From Prochlorococcus sp. AG-347-J22 (GTDB taxonomy: Bacteria > Cyanobacteriota > Cyanobacteriia > PCC-6307 > Cyanobiaceae): a stretch of 64,000 nucleotides of DNA. Below are positions 57,270-64,000 of the stretch, one piece after another. The stretch is taken from assembly GCA_003279005.1 (NCBI GenBank), contig QCBY01000006.1:16725-80724 (forward strand), written 5' to 3'. The notes beneath the pieces were generated by a model that did not search any database, was not told the DNA's origin, and saw only the letters and a list, made by a program, of their open reading frames with translations. The position numbers and the translations under genes are program-made. Each line of letters opens with the position of its first letter. The first letter of the stretch is position 1.

Positions 57270-59930
57270 ATGACATCTCAACTATTTAAAAAAAAAATTA
57301 CTGGAGAAGAAATTAGAGAAACATTTTTAAATTTTTATCATGAAAAGTTTCACAAAATAATTCCAAGTGCCTCTTTAATTCCTGATGATCCCACAGTTTT
57401 GCTTACAATTGCGGGAATGCTTCCTTTTAAGCCTGTATTTTTAGGATTGAAAGAAGGACCATCAAGAAGAGTTACATCAAGTCAGAAGTGCATAAGAACA
57501 AATGACATTGAAAATGTTGGAGTTACTGCTCGGCACCATACTTTTTTTGAGATGCTTGGTAATTTTTCTTTCGGAGACTATTTTAAGCAAGAGGCAATAG
57601 AGTGGGCTTGGGAATTAGTTACTAAAGTTTATGGACTTTCTGATGAGAATATTATAGTGAGTGTCTTTCACGAAGATGATGAGTCGGAAAAGATTTGGAA
57701 GGAAGAAATTGGGATTCTTCCAGAAAGGATAATTAAACTTGATCAAAAAGATAATTTCTGGTCTTCAGGAAAAACAGGACCTTGTGGCCCATGTTCAGAA
57801 CTGTATTATGATTTTAATCCTGAAAAAGGTCTTCAAAATATTGATTTAGAGGATGGTAATCGTTTTATTGAATTCTATAATCTGGTATTTATGCAATATA
57901 ATCGTGATTCTGATGGTAAATTGTCAGATTTAAAATGTAAAAATATTGATACTGGAATGGGTCTTGAAAGAATGGCTCAAATATTGCAAAAGAAGAAAAA
58001 TAATTACGAGACAGATTTGATTTTCCCAATTATTCAAAGGGCTTGTGAGATTTCAAATATAGATTATTTTTCTGCAGATGAAAGAACTAAAATTTCTTTA
58101 AAAATTATCGGAGATCATACAAGAGCAGTTATACATCTAATTTCTGATGGCGTGGTTGCAAGCAATCTTGGCAGGGGGTACGTACTCAGAAGACTAATTA
58201 GAAGAATGGTTAGACATGGAAGATTGCTAGGTATAAAAAACCAATTCTTATCTGAAATTGCGATTGTAGGAATCAAATTAATGCAAGAAAATTATCAAGA
58301 TTTAAAAAACAATTTTGATTCAATATTGACTGAGATAAAAATTGAAGAGGAGAGATTTAGGGAAACTCTTTATAGAGGAGAGAAATTACTAGATGAATTA
58401 ATTTCCTCAGGACAGAAATTAATTTCTGGCTACAAAGCTTTTGAACTTTACGATACTTATGGCTTCCCTTTAGAACTTACAGAAGAAATTGCTAAGGAAA
58501 ATAATATTAAAGTAGATGTTAAGGAATTTGAGAAACAAATGAATGCACAAAAAGAGAGAGCCAAAGCTGCTTCAAATAATATTGATTTGACACTCAAGGG
58601 TTCATTAGAACGTGAAATCGACTTATTCAATAAAACTGTTTTTACGGGTTATGATTCACTTTATTCAGAAGCAGAGATAAAGGGTATTTTTTTGGAGTCT
58701 ACTTTGGTTCAGGAAGCAATTAAAGGTCAGAAAATTCTAATTGTTCTTGATCAGACTTCTTTCTATGGCGAATCTGGCGGTCAAGTTGGTGATATTGGAA
58801 CAATATTTTCATCTGATCTAGAGGTGATTATTGATAATGTGGTACGAAAGAAAAATGTTTTTCTGCATTATGGAGTAGTTAAAAAAGGAATAGTAAAAGT
58901 AGGGTACAAGGTCAACACTAAAGTTAATGCCTCTAATAGAGCTAAGGCGGCGGCAAATCATACTGCTACGCATTTGTTACAAGCTGCTCTTAAAACAGTT
59001 GTTAATGAAACCGTAGGACAAAAAGGGTCATTAGTCGCATTTAATAAATTACGATTTGATTTCAATTCTTCTCAACCAATTTCAAAAGTTCAAATTTCTA
59101 AAGTTGAGACTTTAGTAAATTCTTGGATCTTAGAAAACTATTCCATTGCTACTAAAAATATGGCTAAGAGTGAAGCTCTCGCAAAAGGTGCAGTGGCTAT
59201 GTTTGGAGAAAAATATGACGATCAAGTAAGAGTTGTTGATGTACCGGGTGTTTCGATGGAACTATGTGGAGGAACTCATGTGAAAAGTACATCTGAATTA
59301 GGTTGTTTCAAAATAATTAGTGAAGAAGCAATATCGGCGGGTGTAAGAAGAATTGAAGCGTTATCAGGTCAATCAGCTTTTGAATACTTTAGTGACAGAA
59401 ATTCTTTAGTAAATGAACTTAGTGATTTGTTAAAAGCAAATCCTAATCAACTCTTTGATAGAGTTAATTATTTGCAATCGGAACTTATAAAAAAAAACAA
59501 AGAGATACAAAAAATGAAAGACGAAATTGCGTATTTTAAATATTCTTCTCTTATTTCTTTAGCAGAAAAAGTTAGTTCTTTTTCAATTTTGGTAAGTCAG
59601 ATTGATGGTTTAGATGGAAACTCACTTCAATCAGCAGCATTAAATTTAACTTCTCAATTGGGTGACAAATCTTTAATTATTCTTGGAGGAATACCTAATC
59701 CAGAGAATAAAAAGTTGTTATTTGTTGTCTCTCTTGGGGATGCCATAGTAAAAATAGGCTTTCATGCAGGGAAATTAATTAATGATATTGCTAAGATTTG
59801 TTCTGGAGGGGGCGGAGGAAAACCTAATTTTGCCCAGGCTGGTGCTAAGGATATTGATAAATTAAATTTAGCATTGGAATATGCAAGAAATGATTTGTTT
59901 AAGAAGTTAAGAAGTTATTCCGATAAATAA
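57270..59930 (+). CDS. alaS: Alanyl-tRNA synthetase
   Basis: 886 aa. The class II catalytic domain starts [20 protein letters not shown], with [16 protein letters not shown] and [15 protein letters not shown] [13 protein letters not shown]. The editing domain has [13 protein letters not shown] with HxxxH and CGGTHV with the zinc cysteine. The C-terminal dimer domain has [15 protein letters not shown]. All domains complete. It overlaps the convergent speA by 16 bases. Confidence 0.97.
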   Translation: MTSQLFKKKITGEEIRETFLNFYHEKFHKIIPSASLIPDDPTVLLTIAGMLPFKPVFLGLKEGPSRRVTSSQKCIRTNDIENVGVTARHHTFFEMLGNFSFGDYFKQEAIEWAWELVTKVYGLSDENIIVSVFHEDDESEKIWKEEIGILPERIIKLDQKDNFWSSGKTGPCGPCSELYYDFNPEKGLQNIDLEDGNRFIEFYNLVFMQYNRDSDGKLSDLKCKNIDTGMGLERMAQILQKKKNNYETDLIFPIIQRACEISNIDYFSADERTKISLKIIGDHTRAVIHLISDGVVASNLGRGYVLRRLIRRMVRHGRLLGIKNQFLSEIAIVGIKLMQENYQDLKNNFDSILTEIKIEEERFRETLYRGEKLLDELISSGQKLISGYKAFELYDTYGFPLELTEEIAKENNIKVDVKEFEKQMNAQKERAKAASNNIDLTLKGSLEREIDLFNKTVFTGYDSLYSEAEIKGIFLESTLVQEAIKGQKILIVLDQTSFYGESGGQVGDIGTIFSSDLEVIIDNVVRKKNVFLHYGVVKKGIVKVGYKVNTKVNASNRAKAAANHTATHLLQAALKTVVNETVGQKGSLVAFNKLRFDFNSSQPISKVQISKVETLVNSWILENYSIATKNMAKSEALAKGAVAMFGEKYDDQVRVVDVPGVSMELCGGTHVKSTSELGCFKIISEEAISAGVRRIEALSGQSAFEYFSDRNSLVNELSDLLKANPNQLFDRVNYLQSELIKKNKEIQKMKDEIAYFKYSSLISLAEKVSSFSILVSQIDGLDGNSLQSAALNLTSQLGDKSLIILGGIPNPENKKLLFVVSLGDAIVKIGFHAGKLINDIAKICSGGGGGKPNFAQAGAKDIDKLNLALEYARNDLFKKLRSYSDK

Positions 59931-61861
59931 CTGCTTTTTCTAAGACTTGTCTCGATTTGGTCAATTAATTTTCTTGCTTCTTTAATTGTCAGATGCTTTT
60001 TATCAATTGCAGATTCAGTATTAATTCTTATTGATTCAACTAGATTTGTTGAACTGTAATCTAGTAATTCTAAAATTTCAGATTTACTATCCTCTTTAAT
60101 AATATTTTTCACTTTATAAGAATTATCTAGATTTATATCAATATGAATAACATTTGTATTCCCAAATAAATTATGAAAGTTTCCTAATGCTTCTTGATAT
60201 GCTCCTGCCATAAAAATTCCTATTAAATAATCTTTATTTTGCTCTGGTTCATGTAAATTTAAAAGAGATTTGATTTTTCCATTATCAATAAAACTATTTA
60301 ATTTTCCATCTGAATCACAAGTTAGATCTGCAAAGTTGCCTTTGCATAATGGCTCTTCTAAGTGTCTATGAATTGGAATTATTGGAAAAATCTGATTTAT
60401 TGCCCAGCTATCAGGAATAGATTTAAAGATAGATAAATTTGCATAATAAGTTGATGCTAATGTTTCAGTTATTTCAAATAAATCCGGATGAATTATTTCT
60501 TCATTATCCAGATTATTAGCAATCTCTTTTGCACAAGCCCAAGTAAGCTCCTCTGCTTGAGCTCGTTCTTTTAAATTTATAAATCCTAATCTAAATGCGA
60601 CTAAACAATCTTCTTTAAACTTTTTTGCATCGTTCCATAGTTCTATTATTTCAGATAAATTCACTTTTTTCTTAGTTATTTTTTTTATTTGATAAAAAGT
60701 TTCAATAAGATTAGTAATTATTAATGATTTGGGTTTTTCATCAGATATTCTTATTTCCGAACTTACATGACTTGTACCTAAAATATTAAAGATTAAAACT
60801 GAGCAGTGACTGATAATTGCTCTTCCGCTCTCTGAGATTACGGTTGGATGATCTATATTGTTGACCTGACATGAATCTTTTATTGTCGCAATTACATCGT
60901 TAGCATAATTTTGAAGAGAATAATTTGTAGATGTATTGGAAGAAGTTTTAGTTCCATCGAAATCTATTCCCAATCCTCCACCAACATCTATATATTTCAT
61001 CGGGGCTCCTAGTTTGCATAATTCAACATATATTTGACTTGCTTCTTGTAATGAGTCTTTAATCACAGCTATATCACTTATTTGACTACCTATGTGAAAA
61101 TGAAGTAATTTCACTTCGTTTAATAGATTTGCATCTTTGAGTTCTTTTATCGTTGACATAATTTCTGGAATAGATAACCCAAATTTGGAATTATCTCCAA
61201 CAGATTTACTCCACCTTCCACTACTTTTACTTGATAACTTTGCTCTAATTCCTAGTAATGGTGTTGCTTTAAGATTTTTTACTGTTTCAATAATCCTTTT
61301 TACCTCGTCTGTCTGCTCAATAACTATTATTGGGTTTTTGCCTAGTTTTCTGGATAACGTAGCAACTTCAATATATTTTGTGTCTTTATATCCATTACAA
61401 ATTAATAAAGAGTTTCGGTTCTCAAGAAGAGAAAGACCAATTAACAATTCTGATTTGCTGCCCACTTCTAAACCAAAATTCCATGGTTCTCCAAACTCTA
61501 ATATCTTTTCTAGAACGTTCTTCTGCTGATTGCATTTTACTGGAAAAACTCCTTGATAGATATTTTTATATTCGTAAGCATGAATTGCTTTTGAGAAAGC
61601 TTCATGTAGTTCGTTTATACGATCTTTCAAGATGTCGTTAAATCTTATTATTAATGGCGTATTAATTTCTCTACTTTTGAGTTCTTCTACAAGCTTAAAA
61701 AGATCAATAATTTTTGCTGATTTTTTTTCTGGAGTGATTGAGATATTACCTTTTGAATTAATAGAAAAATATTTATCTCCCCATTTGTCGATATTATAAG
61801 TTGAAATACTATCTTCTATAGTCCAATTTTTATTTAATTTTTCTGAATCAAAATTGTTCAA
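59915..61861 (-). CDS. speA: Biosynthetic arginine decarboxylase
   Basis: 648 aa. Makes agmatine, the polyamine precursor. Fold-III PLP marks: [16 protein letters not shown] with the PLP lysine near residue 104, [27 protein letters not shown], and E-G-R-type [13 protein letters not shown]. Length fits SpeA rather than LysA. It overlaps alaS by 16 bases at the 3' ends. Confidence 0.95.
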   Translation of the reverse strand: MNNFDSEKLNKNWTIEDSISTYNIDKWGDKYFSINSKGNISITPEKKSAKIIDLFKLVEELKSREINTPLIIRFNDILKDRINELHEAFSKAIHAYEYKNIYQGVFPVKCNQQKNVLEKILEFGEPWNFGLEVGSKSELLIGLSLLENRNSLLICNGYKDTKYIEVATLSRKLGKNPIIVIEQTDEVKRIIETVKNLKATPLLGIRAKLSSKSSGRWSKSVGDNSKFGLSIPEIMSTIKELKDANLLNEVKLLHFHIGSQISDIAVIKDSLQEASQIYVELCKLGAPMKYIDVGGGLGIDFDGTKTSSNTSTNYSLQNYANDVIATIKDSCQVNNIDHPTVISESGRAIISHCSVLIFNILGTSHVSSEIRISDEKPKSLIITNLIETFYQIKKITKKKVNLSEIIELWNDAKKFKEDCLVAFRLGFINLKERAQAEELTWACAKEIANNLDNEEIIHPDLFEITETLASTYYANLSIFKSIPDSWAINQIFPIIPIHRHLEEPLCKGNFADLTCDSDGKLNSFIDNGKIKSLLNLHEPEQNKDYLIGIFMAGAYQEALGNFHNLFGNTNVIHIDINLDNSYKVKNIIKEDSKSEILELLDYSSTNLVESIRINTESAIDKKHLTIKEARKLIDQIETSLRKSSYLSE

Positions 61862-61983
61862 TTTATACCTTAGTAATTAATGAATGTGTTTAAAAGTAAC
61901 TTAAAACAATTTCTTTTATTTTAATGATTACTTGCCAAGTTACCACCTAAAAGATGAATATACATAGAGTGATTATAAATTAA

Positions 61984-62442
61984 ATGACCCAAGAGAGAAC
62001 CTTTATTGCAATTAAACCAGATGGCGTTCAAAGAGGATATGTTGCTGAAATTATTGGTAGATTTGAAAAAAAAGGATTTAAACTAGTAGCTTTAAAACAA
62101 TTAATTCCAACAAAACAACTTGCTCAAGATCACTATGGTGTTCATAAAGAGAGACCTTTTTTTAGTGATTTAGTAGATTTCATTTCAAGTGGTCCTGTTG
62201 TGGCAATGGTATGGGAAGGTGAAGGAGTTATTTTAAGTGCGCGAAAATTAATAGGTGCTACAAAACCTCTTGATGCAGAACCTGGCACAATAAGAGGAGA
62301 TCTAGCTGTAGATATTGGCAGGAATATAATTCATGGTTCTGACGGAGAGGAAACTGCAAGATTTGAAATTAATTTATGGTTCAATCAAAATGAATTATGT
62401 GAATGGGAACCTTCTGATTCACAATGGCGTTCTGAAAACTAA
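61984..62442 (+). CDS. ndk: Nucleoside diphosphate kinase
   Basis: 152 aa. Balances NTP pools. Contains [27 protein letters not shown] in two parts, the catalytic His in [12 protein letters not shown] (near residue 116), and [10 protein letters not shown]. The family length is about 150. It ends 3 bp before the convergent ThiO-like gene. Confidence 0.97.
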   Translation: MTQERTFIAIKPDGVQRGYVAEIIGRFEKKGFKLVALKQLIPTKQLAQDHYGVHKERPFFSDLVDFISSGPVVAMVWEGEGVILSARKLIGATKPLDAEPGTIRGDLAVDIGRNIIHGSDGEETARFEINLWFNQNELCEWEPSDSQWRSEN

Positions 62443-62445
62443 GAT

Positions 62446-63555
62446 TTATAGTTTAAATCTATTCAAACTAAATTTTTCTAAAAAGCTTATTTCAATTTCT
62501 TGTAGAGTTTTATTTTGAATTAATTTGAAAATAATATCACTTGTTACTGCAGAGAATAAAACTCCATTTCTGTAATGTCCAGTAGCTAGAAAAAGATTTT
62601 CAATTTCAGATTTACCTATGATTGGCTTAAGGTCTGGAGTACAAGGTCTAAATCCCCACCAATGCTCCATTTGCGGCCAATTCAATGCTTCAGGTAATAA
62701 AAATCGAATACCTTCTTGAAGTTGACTTATTCCATTAGGAGTATTGCCTTGATCAAATTCTGCATCTTTTTCAACCGTTGCCCCTACTACTATTAGTCCG
62801 TCATCACGAGGGACTAAGTAGGTTGTTGTGCTAAAAAGAACTCTTTTAAGAAAATTTGTAGGACCTTGTATTGATAGCATTTGTCCTTTTACGGGAAAAA
62901 CTGGAATTTTATTTAAAACTTTTTTACTCCAAGCACCGCTGCATAATATGGTTTTTTCACAATCAATTTCTTTTAGTTCTCCTGTCGCATTTAAAACTTT
63001 TGCACCAATAATTTTGTTATTTTCTATTCTTAAATCTTTTACTTCTGATCCTTCATGAAATTTGACGCCATGTAATGAGCATGCTCTTTCAAGTGCACGC
63101 ATAAGTCTCCTCCTATTATCTATTTGGCCATCTTGATCAAAAACTAATCCATGTTTCCAAATCGAATTTATCCCATGAATCTCTTTATTTAGATCTTTTT
63201 GATTTAAATACTTACCATATTTATAAGTTGGGAATTCTTCTAGTTCCTTTAAATCTTTAAAAGGTACTATTATTCCACATTGCCTTAAGCCACACTCGAT
63301 TCCACTATCTTTTTCAATATTTTTAATCCATTTAGGAATTAATTGTTGACTTTGTTGCCCAAACTTTAGTAATTCATTCTGAAGTCCTTCAGCATGAGTA
63401 GCTAACATCCCTGCGGCTACAAAACCAGCAGATTCACCTCTCTTCTTACTTAAAACTGTAACTTTGAAATTATTTTTTGCGAATTGATACGCAATAGATA
63501 ATCCTATTAGTCCACCGCCAATAATTAAAATTGAATTTTTTGTGTTCTCAGTCAT
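62446..63555 (-). CDS. thiO: FAD-dependent glycine oxidase-like protein (ThiO)
   Basis: 369 aa D-amino-acid-oxidase fold. N-terminal dinucleotide loop IIGGGLIGLSIAYQF near residues 11-25, GFVAAGMLATHAEG, PVKGQMLSI, and the C-terminal FRPCTPDLKPIIG with GHYRNGVLFSA. These match ThiO, which makes iminoglycine for thiamine thiazole in aerobic organisms. thiL in the same window is also a thiamine gene but not adjacent. Confidence 0.88.
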   Translation of the reverse strand: MTENTKNSILIIGGGLIGLSIAYQFAKNNFKVTVLSKKRGESAGFVAAGMLATHAEGLQNELLKFGQQSQQLIPKWIKNIEKDSGIECGLRQCGIIVPFKDLKELEEFPTYKYGKYLNQKDLNKEIHGINSIWKHGLVFDQDGQIDNRRRLMRALERACSLHGVKFHEGSEVKDLRIENNKIIGAKVLNATGELKEIDCEKTILCSGAWSKKVLNKIPVFPVKGQMLSIQGPTNFLKRVLFSTTTYLVPRDDGLIVVGATVEKDAEFDQGNTPNGISQLQEGIRFLLPEALNWPQMEHWWGFRPCTPDLKPIIGKSEIENLFLATGHYRNGVLFSAVTSDIIFKLIQNKTLQEIEISFLEKFSLNRFKL

Positions 63556-63635
63556 ATAATTATTTTTATAATTAACATATGTTTTGATCCTCTTTTACCT
63601 TATATCCAATAATATTAAAAAAGGAACATTTTATA

Positions 63636-64000
63636 ATGAAAAATTTTGAATCTTGGGAAGCTGTTATTGGTTTGGAAACCCATGTACAGCTTAATACTAA
63701 AAGTAAAATATTTACATCTGCTTCAACAGCTTTTGGGGATGAACCTAATACTCATGTAGATCCTGTTGTATGTGGTTTGCCAGGTACGCTTCCTGTTTTA
63801 AATGAAACTGTTTTAGAGTACGCAGTCAAAACTTCTTTAGCATTAAATTTAGAAGTCTCAGAGCATTGTAAATTTGATAGAAAACAATATTTTTATCCTG
63901 ATCTGCCTAAAAATTATCAAATTTCTCAATTCGATGAACCGTTAGCTGAGAATGGCTGGCTAGAAGTTGAAATTACAGAAAAAGATAAAGAAACTTATAT
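63636..64000 (+). CDS. gatB: Aspartyl/glutamyl-tRNA amidotransferase subunit B, 3' end cut off
   Basis: Subunit of GatCAB, which amidates Glu-tRNA(Gln) and Asp-tRNA(Asn). The first 121 codons are visible: [32 protein letters not shown] and [20 protein letters not shown], all strongly conserved. An AGGA about 13 bases before the ATG is a likely ribosome site. The rest lies past the window edge. Confidence 0.96.
   Translation, partial: MKNFESWEAVIGLETHVQLNTKSKIFTSASTAFGDEPNTHVDPVVCGLPGTLPVLNETVLEYAVKTSLALNLEVSEHCKFDRKQYFYPDLPKNYQISQFDEPLAENGWLEVEITEKDKETY

Overview
The window looks like a chromosomal segment of a high-light-adapted Prochlorococcus (picocyanobacterium). The evidence is a very AT-rich sequence (about 30% GC by eye), many TTG/GTG starts, tiny or negative intergenic gaps, class-C flavodiiron proteins, a TLP40/CYP38-type cyclophilin, a cyanobacterial DUF502 protein, and a gene order (dnaN, PRC-barrel protein, purL, purF, gyrA/parC-like, TPR, queG ...) that I recall as the conventional start of Prochlorococcus chromosomes. 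The clade call is inference; no rRNA or tRNA is present to confirm it.

Layout. 1-7.6 kb: DNA repair genes uvrA (5' part only) and recN on the minus strand, then an ABC1/UbiB-type kinase, a DUF1400-like secreted protein and thrC on the plus strand. 7.57-7.91 kb: gene-free AT-rich region with a cluster of DnaA-box-like sites, the likely replication origin. 7.9-13.6 kb: dnaN, a PRC-barrel-like protein, purL and purF. 13.6-25 kb: gyrA/parC paralogue, TPR protein, queG, DUF502, nusB, ftsY, an RsbU-type phosphatase, argH, a glycine-rich RRM protein and dusA. 25-31.6 kb: msrB, grpE-dnaJ-tusA-like-rsgA, then ybaB, murB and murC in the opposite direction. 31.8-38 kb: gap2, thiL, cyclophilin, efp-accB, pdxA and an SDR-type dehydratase. 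38-40.3 kb: small conserved or hypothetical proteins, an HNH nuclease and a half-size AbrB-type membrane protein. 40.3-44.3 kb: class V aminotransferase, cbiD, guaA.

44.3-49.4 kb is the one accessory-looking block. Four minus-strand genes (small membrane protein, acyltransferase-3/SGNH, GDP-mannose hydrolase-like Nudix protein, TPR-sulfotransferase) sit among unusually long non-coding stretches with direct and inverted repeats. The gene types suggest modification of cell-surface polysaccharide. 49.5-64 kb returns to core genes: a stand-alone PD-(D/E)XK protein with cysteine pairs, a membrane hypothetical, a 49-residue ORF, PBP2, an FMN reductase, the flv1-flv3 pair, alaS, speA, ndk, a ThiO-like oxidase and the start of gatB.

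Functional themes are replication start and repair, purine synthesis (purL, purF, guaA), peptidoglycan synthesis (murB, murC, PBP2), protein targeting and folding (ftsY, grpE, dnaJ), photosynthetic electron disposal (flv1/flv3) and carbon flow (gap2). I saw no insertion sequence, integrase, CRISPR array, tRNA or rRNA.
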